Positions 42,365 to 50,842 of a stretch of 64,000 bases of DNA are shown piece after piece (position 1 is the first letter of the stretch; every line of letters begins with the position of its first letter). Source of the DNA: JAAEPI01 sp964352625. Its GTDB lineage: Bacteria > Bacteroidota > Bacteroidia > Cytophagales > Cyclobacteriaceae. Both the position numbers and the translations under genes were made by a program. The DNA lies in NCBI GenBank assembly GCA_964352625.1, contig CAYGSD010000002.1, forward strand, positions 1-64,000, written 5' to 3'. The notes under the pieces are model-generated. The model saw only the letters and a list, made by a program, of their open reading frames with translations, made no database searches and was not told the DNA's origin.

Positions 42365-42372
42365 TAGATTTG
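42365..42372 (+). promoter_or_regulatory. Predicted -7 element (TAGATTTG) for the kinase-like pair
   Basis: An exact TAnnTTTG match on the plus strand, 55 bases before the proposed TTG start at 42428. It is the only good promoter element in the divergent gap, so it is the best candidate for the two histidine-kinase-like genes. Confidence 0.4.
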
Positions 42373-42427
42373 GGTAATGTGATTCTTTCCGATCTAAAGT
42401 AGTTTTAGGCGACATTCATTAAAAACC

Positions 42428-43519
42428 TTGCTCAATACTGACAACACTTCATCGCCGGATCATCAGGATGCAGAGCTGGTTCGAATCTTGCTGAGAATTT
42501 ACAGAATTCTTCCGCTTGGCTATGTGCTTTTGATGCTCACGACGTTCCTGACCAAGGATTGGGAAGTATTGTTTTTGATGCCCTTATTGGGGTTTTTTAC
42601 TTTCCTAGCTTATCGCCAAGCGCGTGCTGGAAGGGTGCGAATTTCAGTGCTTGTCTTACTTTTAGTGATAATTGTTGTTATCACAATTCTTTCTACCAAT
42701 GGTCAGGGCATTCACGATATATCACTTGTCACCTTTTCATGCGTGGTGGTTCTATCGAGTTTTATTCTCAAACTGCGAGGGCAAATAATCGTAGGATTAG
42801 CCATTTTGATGGCGCTCTCTTGGCTTGCTTTTGGAGAGCAGTACGCTTGGTATGTCCCTGAGCCTATCAAGACGGGTTCATACGGAGATTTAGTGATTAT
42901 TCTCATAATCTTGTCAATAAGCGTGATCATATCCTTTAACCTTTTTAAAAGGCTAAAATGGACGCTTATAAGAGCCGGAATAGAAGTCAGGAAAAGTCAA
43001 GAAACTTCCAAAAAATTGAATGAGGACTTGGAGCTAAAAACGGAGCTTGGGAGTTTGGTGCATGATCAAGTTCAATTTAGTCTTTCTACGGTCAGGGAGC
43101 TTTTTTCTCTTCATGAAAGTGAGGCGGTTTTTAAGATAAGCCGACAAGTTCGCTGTATAGAAAGATTGCATTTCTTTTCGATTGATGCGGACGTGCGCAT
43201 GAGAGATTATTTGCTTGATATGAAGCAGGCAGCTGGAGCTAATTGGACCGTGGAAGTTTCGAGCGATTATTTGTTGCCACTGGATCAAATGCTTCCATTG
43301 GTTATTTATATAGACGAGTTTCTCGACACAAATAATAGTTTCGATGAGTTGAGTATTACCAAGAATGGTCAGGCTTGGGAGGTAGGTATTATTGGCCAGC
43401 GGGCAATACTTCCCAATACCATGCTATCAAGTATAATGATGCGTCAACTGAAAGCTGAAGCCGACAAATCGGAAGCAGGCGTGACACTTACATTCAAGGA
43501 TTCAAAAGGACGGCCATGA
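42428..43519 (+). CDS. Degenerate histidine-kinase-like membrane protein, copy 1
   Basis: A 363-residue protein with about six hydrophobic segments in residues 28-175, then a coiled-coil-like linker (VRKSQETSKKLNEDLELKTE) and a helix SLVHDQVQFSLSTVRELFSL that corresponds to the HisKA_2 dimerisation helix of its neighbour. It keeps one His, but the HHRVKN core is lost. The C-terminal domain has no N, G1 or G2 box, so ATP binding is not expected. The start is TTG, the only codon available before the first helix. The stop overlaps the next gene by ATGA. Confidence 0.7.
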   Translation: MLNTDNTSSPDHQDAELVRILLRIYRILPLGYVLLMLTTFLTKDWEVLFLMPLLGFFTFLAYRQARAGRVRISVLVLLLVIIVVITILSTNGQGIHDISLVTFSCVVVLSSFILKLRGQIIVGLAILMALSWLAFGEQYAWYVPEPIKTGSYGDLVIILIILSISVIISFNLFKRLKWTLIRAGIEVRKSQETSKKLNEDLELKTELGSLVHDQVQFSLSTVRELFSLHESEAVFKISRQVRCIERLHFFSIDADVRMRDYLLDMKQAAGANWTVEVSSDYLLPLDQMLPLVIYIDEFLDTNNSFDELSITKNGQAWEVGIIGQRAILPNTMLSSIMMRQLKAEADKSEAGVTLTFKDSKGRP

Positions 43520-44676
43520 AACCATATCTGGCAAACAACTACGAGGGAATAGACTATGATCTTGCCAAGATCGTGCAGAGGATTCTTTTGATTTTTCCTC
43601 TTCCGGCATTGGCTCTGAGCGTTACCCTTTTCTATTTGGGAGATCAACTACGAGGCGTGATTATGCTAATTGCCATTCTTTTCATGCTGTTGATGGTTTT
43701 CTTGTTGAATCGTGGCTGGCTAAGACTAACTGTGGTCACTTTTTCTGTGACTATGAATTTGTTTGTCACTTGGAGTTGTATTCATGGCAATGGCATTCAC
43801 GATGTAGCGGTGGTCATTTATCCTGTGATTATATTGTTTTCTGCCATCATTCTTAGAAAGGGTGATCTGTTGTTCGTTTCGGTGCTGAGTGGAGTTTGCA
43901 TAGCAGTGGTTGTACTGGGTGAGATGTACGGATACTATGTGGCTGCCGATACTGGTGGGAGTGATGGAGCAGATGTGCTTATCATTTCTTTTTTGCTGAT
44001 ATGTGGGTTTGTCACGACTTCCACGCTTTCGAAAAAGATAAATTTAAGCTTAGCAAGTGCCCGTGATGAGATAAGTCATCAAGAAGAAATGAAGGAGATT
44101 TTGTCCAAGAATCTTGAGAGTAAATCAGATATGCTCCGGGAGGTACATCATAGGGTCAAAAATCACCTGGCTTTTATCAACAGTGTCTTGGATATACAGG
44201 CAATGGAAAATCCTGAAATTGCTGATAAAAAATCGGATTTACAGAATAGGGTGTTGGCGGTGGCTCGAGTACATGATCAGTTGTATCATTCTGATAAGTA
44301 CAAAGAAGTGGAGATTAAGGACTATCTGGAGAAGATTATCGGCACGTTTGTATCGACTAATAATCTTTTCGAGTTGAAGGTGGAAATGCAAATTGAGGAA
44401 AGTGTCCTTGACACCTTTAAGGCTTTGAATCTGGCCTTATTAGTGAATGAGCTTCTCGTGACGGCAGAAAAGCGAAAGAGTACCATTCGGAAAATGGAGT
44501 TTATACTATCTGTTACTGACAAGCATTTCTGCTTCATAGTAGACAAAAAATCACAGGCGAAGTGGGATTTGGATGCAAAGTCAATGGCATCCATAAACCT
44601 TCTGGTCGACAAATTCGACGGCCAGTTTGAGTTTCTAGATGGCCAGGATAAATCAATCTTTGAAGTCAATTTTTAA
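43516..44676 (+). CDS. HisKA_2-type sensor protein with degenerate ATPase domain, copy 2
   Basis: A 386-residue paralogue of the preceding protein. Six hydrophobic segments (about 24-180) and a linker lead to LREVHHRVKNHLAFINSVLDIQ, a textbook HisKA_2 phospho-acceptor helix (His211/His212). The following region should be a HATPase_c domain. Its N-box reads LALLVNELLVTAEKRKS, without the second Asn-Ala, and the glycine loops are missing before the end of the protein. Phosphotransfer to the His from another kinase, or a purely structural role, is more likely than autophosphorylation. It overlaps the convergent RidA gene by 4 bases. Confidence 0.75.
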   Translation: MKPYLANNYEGIDYDLAKIVQRILLIFPLPALALSVTLFYLGDQLRGVIMLIAILFMLLMVFLLNRGWLRLTVVTFSVTMNLFVTWSCIHGNGIHDVAVVIYPVIILFSAIILRKGDLLFVSVLSGVCIAVVVLGEMYGYYVAADTGGSDGADVLIISFLLICGFVTTSTLSKKINLSLASARDEISHQEEMKEILSKNLESKSDMLREVHHRVKNHLAFINSVLDIQAMENPEIADKKSDLQNRVLAVARVHDQLYHSDKYKEVEIKDYLEKIIGTFVSTNNLFELKVEMQIEESVLDTFKALNLALLVNELLVTAEKRKSTIRKMEFILSVTDKHFCFIVDKKSQAKWDLDAKSMASINLLVDKFDGQFEFLDGQDKSIFEVNF

Positions 44677-45089
44677 CCCACAACAGCCACACATTTCAAC
44701 TCAATGGCAATGGGAGTCGGAAGGGCATTGACTTCCACCGTCGTTCTGCAAGGCTGCACATCTTTAAAATACTCGGCATAAATCTTATTGAAGGTTTTGA
44801 AGTCAGCCTTCATATTGGTCAGGAAGACGGTGACATCCACAAGGGATTCCCAGCTGGCGCCTGAAGCTTCCAAAATCAGACGAACGTTTTTGAACACAGA
44901 ATGACATTGTTCCTCTATGTCGTAGGCAGTGATTTCTCCCGCTTCATTTAGCTCCACACCAGGAATCTTTTTAGTTCCTCTTTCCCTAGGGCCGACCCCA
45001 GAAAGAAACAATAAGTTTCCGACTTTCCTGGCATGCGGATACAAGCCAACAGGCTCTGGTGCTTTTTCTGAATTGTATTGATTTTCCAT
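44673..45089 (-). CDS. RidA family protein, possible 2-aminomuconate deaminase
   Basis: A 138-residue RidA/YjgF-fold protein that would form trimers. The opening APEPVGLYPHARKVGNLLFLSGVGPRERGTKKI, the segment DVTVFLTNMKADFKTFNKIYAEYF, and CRTTVEVNALPTPIAIELK (with the catalytic Arg) resemble the 2-aminomuconate deaminase branch of the family more than classical RidA. That assignment rests on remembered similarity and would need a tree. It overlaps the Xaa-Pro aminopeptidase gene by one base. Confidence 0.8.
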   Translation of the reverse strand: MENQYNSEKAPEPVGLYPHARKVGNLLFLSGVGPRERGTKKIPGVELNEAGEITAYDIEEQCHSVFKNVRLILEASGASWESLVDVTVFLTNMKADFKTFNKIYAEYFKDVQPCRTTVEVNALPTPIAIELKCVAVVG

Positions 45090-46378
45090 TAGCTGTTCAT
45101 GATTTCTTCTATCTCTTCGGCCTCTATGGGGATGTTGGCCATGAGGTTTTTTTGTCCGGTTTCGGTGATCACAATGTTGTCCTCCAGCCTAATCCCGATC
45201 CCCTCTGCCGACACATATATTCCCGGTTCCACCGTGAAGACCATGCCCGGCCTGAATTTGGTATAAATGCTCGCCACGTCATGTACATCAAGCCCCAAAT
45301 GGTGCGAGGTGCCATGCATGAAGTATTGCTTATAAGCTGGCCAATCTGGGTCTTGGTTTTTGATGTCGGTTTTGTCGATTAAGCCCAAGTCCAGTAGTTC
45401 TTTTTCCATCAATTCACCAACTGCCTTGTGGTATTCTGGGATGGTATTTCCGGGTGTAAGCATCTTGGTAGCGGCATTTTTCACCCGTAGGACTGCATCA
45501 TAGATTTTGCGCTGACGATCAGTAAATCGGCCACTGACAGGTATTGTTCGGGTCATGTCGGCATTGTAGTTGGCATATTCAGCGCCAACATCCATGAGTA
45601 AAACTTCACCCGCTTTCAATTTCTTGTCATTCTCCAAATAATGAAGCACACAGGAGTTTGCTCCACCCGCAATGATGGGTTCATAAGCGAATCGGCGGGA
45701 GCGATTTAGTTGGAACTCGTGCAAGAGATCGGCTTCCACTTCGAACTCCCACACGCCCGGTTTCACCGTTTTTAGAATTCTTCGGAACCCCTTCTCGGTG
45801 ATGTCACAAGCCGTTTGCAGCTGCTTGATTTCTATCTCGGATTTTACTGATCGCAAATCATAGATATGAGGAGCCAGACGCTCGTAAGAGTGAAGTGGGT
45901 ACGTTTCCTTGCACTTTTTCAGAAGTCGGTCGTTTCGAGTTTCCACTTCCGATCCATTTCGCACGTGCTCGTTGGTGTCCAGATAGATGTTTTCTGTTTC
46001 AGCCAATATTGTCTGCAAAGTCTGATCGAAATCGTCCGTCCATTTCACATGCTGAATGCCACTTGCGGCACGCGCCTCTTCCTTAGTGTACTTGTGTCCT
46101 TCCCACACGGCGATGTGCTCATTCGTTTTCCTGACGAACAAGATTTCCCTCATTTTTTCATTTGGAAAATCAGGTGCTAGAATCAAAATCGTTTCCTCTT
46201 GCTCTATTCCGCTTAAGTACAGCAAATTTGAATTTTGACGAAAAGCAAGCGTGCCATCTGCATTGCTCGGTAGAATATCATTCGAATCCAAAACAACAAT
46301 CGAATTCGGCTTTAATCGATCTTTGAGTCGAGCTCTATTTTCCACAAAAAGCGTAGGATCGATGGGGTTGTACTTCAT
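45089..46378 (-). CDS. pepP: Xaa-Pro aminopeptidase (M24B)
   Basis: A 429-residue metallopeptidase of the PepP type. The N-terminal domain (about 1-165) starts with FVENRARLKDRLKPNSIVVL. The C-terminal pita-bread fold shows the five metal ligands: LLMDVGAEYANYNADMTRT (two Asp), GTSHHLGLDVHD (His), FTVEPGIYV (Glu) and IGIRLEDNIVIT (Glu). It removes N-terminal residues before proline. It is first in a two-gene unit with the RidA protein. Confidence 0.93.
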   Translation of the reverse strand: MKYNPIDPTLFVENRARLKDRLKPNSIVVLDSNDILPSNADGTLAFRQNSNLLYLSGIEQEETILILAPDFPNEKMREILFVRKTNEHIAVWEGHKYTKEEARAASGIQHVKWTDDFDQTLQTILAETENIYLDTNEHVRNGSEVETRNDRLLKKCKETYPLHSYERLAPHIYDLRSVKSEIEIKQLQTACDITEKGFRRILKTVKPGVWEFEVEADLLHEFQLNRSRRFAYEPIIAGGANSCVLHYLENDKKLKAGEVLLMDVGAEYANYNADMTRTIPVSGRFTDRQRKIYDAVLRVKNAATKMLTPGNTIPEYHKAVGELMEKELLDLGLIDKTDIKNQDPDWPAYKQYFMHGTSHHLGLDVHDVASIYTKFRPGMVFTVEPGIYVSAEGIGIRLEDNIVITETGQKNLMANIPIEAEEIEEIMNS

Positions 46379-46407
46379 AGGTTGATGTCTTTTACTATCT
46401 TCATTTC

Positions 46408-47616
46408 GTGCGGTCGATAAAATTACTGTTTCTTTTTGTTCTTCCTTTTGGATTGCTCTCGCAGCAGCTCTCTTTTGCTCTTGAGCAAATTGGCGGACAT
46501 GCTCTTATCGAAAAAGGTTTGTCGGGGAAGGGAGTAAAAATTGGGATTATTGATGGTGGTTTTTTGTATGCCAATGAGGACTCGTCATTGTCGGGACATT
46601 TTTCGGAGGGAAGAGTAAAGTACTACAAGGATTTCGTCACGCCGGATCTTACCCCCTATGGTGGCTCCAAGGGACAGGACGATGGGCATGGAACGGAAGT
46701 TTGGGAGCAAATAGGTGGATACAATCCCGAAAAGAAAATCCAATTTGGATTGGCCACTGAGGCCGAATACTACCTCGCTCGAACCGATCAGCAGGTGTAT
46801 GAACGGAGGGAAGAAGAGGAATTTTTAATTGAGGCGCTTGCCGAAATGATTGATCAGGGCGTGCGAATCGTTAATATTTCGTTAGGCTACACCAATGGGT
46901 ATTCCCGGCGAAGTGAGAATTACAGACCGGAGCAAATCGACGGCCGGTCAACTTGGATTACCAGCGCCATGGATTCGCTACTGGCTCAGCGCGATGTGCT
47001 GGTGATCATCTCGGCAGGAAATGACGGTGATACACGCTGGCAGACACTTAGTGCACCCGCCGATTCGGAAAATGTGCTCTCGGTGGGAGCAAGTAAATTG
47101 AACCTGAATGAAGAAATGAAATACAGCTCCAAGGGGCCAGCTACCCTTGACTATGTGAAACCCGAAATTTCATGCTTTTCGACCACCGGAACTTCATTTT
47201 CGGCTCCTGTGATCACGGGTTTGGCGGCTTGTCTTTTAGAACTTGATTCCACCTTGACAAGCAATGAAATTAAAAATTTGATCATTCGGTCAGGCAGCCT
47301 CTACCCATACCCTAATAATTACCTTGGCTATGGAATACCTTCGGGGTACAAGCTTTTGCAGCTTATGAGCGGAAAGGAAAATGAAGACAAAGAAGTGGCG
47401 AACACTCAAAAATCCAGAATCGCTTTTAAGATCAAGTCAGAAACTGATGAGAAAATCAGATCACTTGCCTATCACAAAGTGAATGGGTGGAGAGTCATAA
47501 AAAAAGAGATTATCCGCTCGAAATCTAGAGTGGTGGTGAAGAGACCTGAAGGAGCAGACCAAACCACGCTTCTATTAAAAGGGACTGAGCCAATCGAAAT
47601 CTTTTGGAAAGATTAG
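46408..47616 (+). CDS. Secreted subtilisin-like serine protease (S8)
   Basis: A 402-residue exported peptidase beginning at GTG, with a signal peptide (about 1-18, ending LLSQ). The catalytic triad is complete: GIIDGGF (Asp, about 48), DDGHGTEVW (His, about 93) and TGTSFSAPVITGLAA (Ser, about 265); IISAGNDGD carries the oxyanion Asn. No prodomain is visible. The C-terminal 70 residues are a basic tail without a T9SS sorting motif, so the protein probably stays in the periplasm or is exported another way. Confidence 0.86.
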   Translation: MRSIKLLFLFVLPFGLLSQQLSFALEQIGGHALIEKGLSGKGVKIGIIDGGFLYANEDSSLSGHFSEGRVKYYKDFVTPDLTPYGGSKGQDDGHGTEVWEQIGGYNPEKKIQFGLATEAEYYLARTDQQVYERREEEEFLIEALAEMIDQGVRIVNISLGYTNGYSRRSENYRPEQIDGRSTWITSAMDSLLAQRDVLVIISAGNDGDTRWQTLSAPADSENVLSVGASKLNLNEEMKYSSKGPATLDYVKPEISCFSTTGTSFSAPVITGLAACLLELDSTLTSNEIKNLIIRSGSLYPYPNNYLGYGIPSGYKLLQLMSGKENEDKEVANTQKSRIAFKIKSETDEKIRSLAYHKVNGWRVIKKEIIRSKSRVVVKRPEGADQTTLLLKGTEPIEIFWKD

Positions 47617-47684
47617 CCTCTGAGCTTTGATCAACAGTTTTCATTGAATAATTTGAAACCTAATCACATCTTAATTAAAAAGTA

Positions 47685-48503
47685 ATGCAAGAAGACGTTG
47701 TAAACATTTCGGAAAAAGCAATTGAAATCCTCTGGAAATACGGGCCTCAGGTGGTGCTGGCCATTGTAGTGCTTATTGTGGGTTTGATCGCAGTGAGTGT
47801 CATCACTAAAACCTTTAGGAAAGTACTGACCAAACGAGGAGCGGATCCATCACTAATTCCTTTTCTCAGTTCACTCATAGGCGCCACCCTAAAGGTGATG
47901 CTGGTCATCACGGTCATTGGTATGGTAGGCATTGAAGTCACAAGCTTTGTGGCCATTCTGGGTGCCGCTGGTCTGGCAGTCGGACTTGCCTTGCAGGGAA
48001 CCTTGCAGAATTTTGCCGGGGGAGTTATCATTCTCATTCTTAAACCGCTGAAAGTGGGCGACTTTATCGAGGCAGTGGGACATTCTGGTACGGTAAACGA
48101 AATTCAGATTTTCAATACGTTCCTGAAAACGCCTGATAACGTGACGATCGTCATTCCAAATGGCCAACTAGCGAATTCCTCAATTAAAAACTACACAACA
48201 GAGGATAGACGAAGGGTCGATTTGGTATTCGGCGTGGCGTATGGTGATAAAGCAGAACTTGCTCGCCAAGTACTGATGGATTTGATCAAAAATGATTCGC
48301 GAATTCACAGTGATCCTGAGCCCTTCATCGCACTGTCCGAGTTGGCCGATAGTTCTGTGAACTTCGTCATTCGGGTGTGGGTAGATCGTGATGATTACTG
48401 GGGCGTACATTTCGATATGAAAGAAAACGTGTACAAGGCGTTTGCTGAAAAAGGACTCAGTATCCCTTTCCCGCAAATGGATGTGCATGTTCATCAGAAT
48501 TAA
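47685..48503 (+). CDS. mscS: Small-conductance mechanosensitive channel (MscS)
   Basis: A 272-residue MscS of the short, three-helix type. Helices lie at about 20-42, 62-82 and 88-110. The third, pore-lining helix has the Gly/Ala pattern LGAAGLAVGLALQGTLQNFAGG. Then come the beta domain (VGDFIEAVGHSGTVNEI, VIPNGQLANSSIKNYT) and the alpha/beta vestibule. It releases solutes on osmotic downshift. Confidence 0.93.
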   Translation: MQEDVVNISEKAIEILWKYGPQVVLAIVVLIVGLIAVSVITKTFRKVLTKRGADPSLIPFLSSLIGATLKVMLVITVIGMVGIEVTSFVAILGAAGLAVGLALQGTLQNFAGGVIILILKPLKVGDFIEAVGHSGTVNEIQIFNTFLKTPDNVTIVIPNGQLANSSIKNYTTEDRRRVDLVFGVAYGDKAELARQVLMDLIKNDSRIHSDPEPFIALSELADSSVNFVIRVWVDRDDYWGVHFDMKENVYKAFAEKGLSIPFPQMDVHVHQN

Positions 48504-48558
48504 ATTTTTTATTGTCCATTTCTATATGAGTGCTTCGTCATAAGAAAAAACAACAATT

Positions 48559-48891
48559 ATGAAACAGTTTTTATACTTATTCAGAGGAGGAGACGAGAAT
48601 TTTGGAAAATTGTCTCCAGATGAATTTCAAGCTCATATGGAGAAATGGGGCATTTGGATGCAATCCGTGAAAGCCGAGGGATTCCCGTTGGAATCAGAAG
48701 GTATGCAAGTCGCCGGAAAGAGCGCAGTTGTGTCGAACGGCCCCTTTGCAGAAGGAGCTGAGGTAGTCGGTGGATATGTGATCCTACCGGCAAAAGACAT
48801 GGATCACGCGGTTGAACTCTCGAAGGGTTGCCCTATCCTTGAAATGGACGGGCACATTGAAGTTCGGCCGGTGGCTGATATGCCGGGCTAG
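48559..48891 (+). CDS. YCII/DGPF-domain protein
   Basis: A 110-residue cytoplasmic protein of the YCII-related (DGPF) family. It has MKQFLYLFRGGDENFGKLSPDEFQAHMEKWGIWMQ, VVSNGPFAEGAEVVGGYVILPAKDMDHAVEL (NGPF in place of DGPF) and GHIEVRPV. Genes of this family are the usual neighbours of ECF42-type sigma factors, and one follows 160 bases downstream. The biochemical role is not settled. Confidence 0.85.
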   Translation: MKQFLYLFRGGDENFGKLSPDEFQAHMEKWGIWMQSVKAEGFPLESEGMQVAGKSAVVSNGPFAEGAEVVGGYVILPAKDMDHAVELSKGCPILEMDGHIEVRPVADMPG

Positions 48892-48903
48892 GAGGAGCGA
48901 TAT

Positions 48904-49033
48904 AAGAGACTAACTCAAAATCTTCGTAACATTTTTCTGTCACATTGAGTCTATCGAAATGTTTTCTAATAATTGAAAACGTAGGTTTCGACAGGCTCAA
49001 CCTGATAAATTACGTGCTTTGAGTTAGTCTCTT
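48904..49033. repeat. 130-base nested palindromic element
   Basis: Perfect 16-base outer arms, AAGAGACTAACTCAAA (48904-48919) and its complement (49018-49033), enclose a second imperfect pair. That pair includes TTTCGACAGGCTCAACCTG, a phrase known from Bacteroidota repeats. A central GTTTTC/GAAAAC hairpin lies at 48961-48980. The right arm runs into TTTTTTTATTTT, so it may also end transcription of the YCII gene. It lies between that gene and the ECF42 gene. Confidence 0.8.
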
Positions 49034-49049
49034 TTTTTATTTTACATCC

Positions 49050-50285
49050 ATGTCCGAGAAAGTCACTGAGCTGGTAGACCATTACTTCCGAGAGGAGTAT
49101 GGCAAGGCTGTCTCCTATTTGACGGCAAAGTACGGCTCTCAGCATCTTGATCTTGCCGAGGATTCAGTGCAGGAGGCACTCTACAAGGCGATGCAGACCT
49201 GGCCTTATGCGCAGATTCCCAAGAACCCTTCCGGCTGGATTGTGACGGTCGCCTCCAACAAAATGATCGATCATTTCAGGAAAACTTCTCGCGTGGATAA
49301 CTCTGATCACATTCCTGACCGACCAGTAGAAACACAGGATTTGGACTTAGAATCCATTCAAGATGACGTAGTGAAAATGATGTTTGCATGTTGCCATCCC
49401 TCGCTGAGTGCTGAGTATCAAATAATTCTCACACTCAAGATTTTGGGTGGGCTTTCCATTAGAGAAATCAGTCGTGGACTTTTGAAAAAGGAGGAGACTG
49501 TGGCCAAATCCTATACCAGAGCTAAGAAGAAATTTCAGGAGGAGGGAATCCAACTTGTGCTGCCATCACAGGCTGAGATCAAGAGCCGATTAAGGACGGT
49601 GCTCCAAGTGATTTACCTGCTTTTCAATGAGGGCTATAAAACAACGGAGGGGGAAGAGTTGCTAAAAAAGGATCTGTGCCAAGAAGCCATACGGCTGGTG
49701 ACGATTCTCACCGAAAACGACCGTACCAATATTTCCATGTGTCATTCGCTATTGGCTCTGATGCTGTTTCATTCGTCTCGGTTCGAATCAAGAGTGGATG
49801 CTGAAGGAAGACTCGTGACGCTTGAAAATCAGGACCGAAGCAAGTGGGATCGGGAGAAAATTCAGGCTGGACTCAGCGCGCTTCAGCGAGCAACTTCAGG
49901 TGCATTTCTCAATGAGTTTTATGTGCAGGCGGCCATCAGCGGAATGCACTGTGAAGCCAAGACCTATGCCGACACTCAGTGGCCGGAGATTTTAGGAATG
50001 TACGATACTCTTCTCAGGATTAGCCCCTCGCCAGTAGTGCGCTTGAATCGTGCGGTGGCATTGGCAAAGGCCAAATCTGCAGAGGACGCGCTGAAGGAAA
50101 TAGCCATTTTGGAAAAGGACGAGCAAATGAGTCGATACTACCTTCTGCATGCCATCAAAGGCGACCTATTACTAGAGATTGGGGAAGACAAAACCGGAAG
50201 ATTGGCCATTGAGCAAGCGATTGCTTTAACCGACAATCAGGCTGAGAAGGAACATTTGTCAGCAAGAATCTCGACCAATCATTAG
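49050..50285 (+). CDS. ECF42-type RNA polymerase sigma factor
   Basis: A 411-residue protein. An ECF sigma core comprises region 2 (about 10-75: DLAEDSVQEALYKAMQTWP, GWIVTVASNKMIDHFRK) and region 4 (about 110-165: YQIILTLKILGGLSIREISRGLLKKEETVAKSYTRAKKKF). A 240-residue C-terminal extension of helical, TPR-like repeats follows (RLRTVLQVIYLLFNEGYKTTEGE, RLNRAVALAKAKSAEDALKEI). This architecture and the DGPF-family neighbours define the ECF42 group, which has no anti-sigma factor; the extension is thought to control it. Confidence 0.9.
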   Translation: MSEKVTELVDHYFREEYGKAVSYLTAKYGSQHLDLAEDSVQEALYKAMQTWPYAQIPKNPSGWIVTVASNKMIDHFRKTSRVDNSDHIPDRPVETQDLDLESIQDDVVKMMFACCHPSLSAEYQIILTLKILGGLSIREISRGLLKKEETVAKSYTRAKKKFQEEGIQLVLPSQAEIKSRLRTVLQVIYLLFNEGYKTTEGEELLKKDLCQEAIRLVTILTENDRTNISMCHSLLALMLFHSSRFESRVDAEGRLVTLENQDRSKWDREKIQAGLSALQRATSGAFLNEFYVQAAISGMHCEAKTYADTQWPEILGMYDTLLRISPSPVVRLNRAVALAKAKSAEDALKEIAILEKDEQMSRYYLLHAIKGDLLLEIGEDKTGRLAIEQAIALTDNQAEKEHLSARISTNH

Positions 50286-50740
50286 AAGCCAGTCTTCCAA
50301 ACTTTATCCGACGCTTCGAGGTATTCGGATAAGGCTGCTGAGCCGTACCATTGGTAAAACTCTGGCTTCAGAAAATCAGCGCTTATGGCTGGGTCAGTTT
50401 GCATTAGGTCGGCAGCTTCTTCCAAGGATTTTACATCCAGAATAAAAATCCCTCGATAGGCATTGTCATTCTTAACTAAGGGGCCTGCCACTATCAGTTT
50501 CTTTTCCTCTACAAGGCGAGAAATGTTATTCATGTGACCAGCAAAACAGCTATCCCGCAAGGCCTTATCGGTGGACAGGTTGCCTCCGGTTTTCAGCATG
50601 ACCAGAACGAATTGTTTCATGCCATACTCATCCGCACCCAACTTGGCTGCCAACTCAGCATCATAATTGGGATTTGTTTTTTGGGATGAGGCAGTCAATG
50701 TCAGGATAGAAATGGCAAGAACAGTAAGAAGTATTTTCAT
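50282..50740 (-). CDS. Exported YCII-like domain protein
   Basis: A 152-residue protein with a signal peptide (MKILLTVLAISILTLTASSQ) and a YCII-like domain: MKQFVLVMLKTGGNLSTDKALRDSCFAGHMNNISRLVEEKKLIVAGPL and GIFILDVKSLEEAADLMQTDPAI. The ATG at 50740 is chosen because it starts the signal peptide; an earlier start would place 22 charged residues before it. It overlaps the ECF42 gene tail to tail by 4 bases. An exported member beside a cytoplasmic one at an ECF42 locus is unusual. Confidence 0.8.
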   Translation of the reverse strand: MKILLTVLAISILTLTASSQKTNPNYDAELAAKLGADEYGMKQFVLVMLKTGGNLSTDKALRDSCFAGHMNNISRLVEEKKLIVAGPLVKNDNAYRGIFILDVKSLEEAADLMQTDPAISADFLKPEFYQWYGSAALSEYLEASDKVWKTGF

Positions 50741-50842
50741 GAAAATGGAATTGAAATAGTCATCAAATATACCCAAGTGCCTTCTTCTGGGTATATAGAG
50801 ATTCATTAAACCAACTAACTTTAACCCCTAACATCTAATGCC

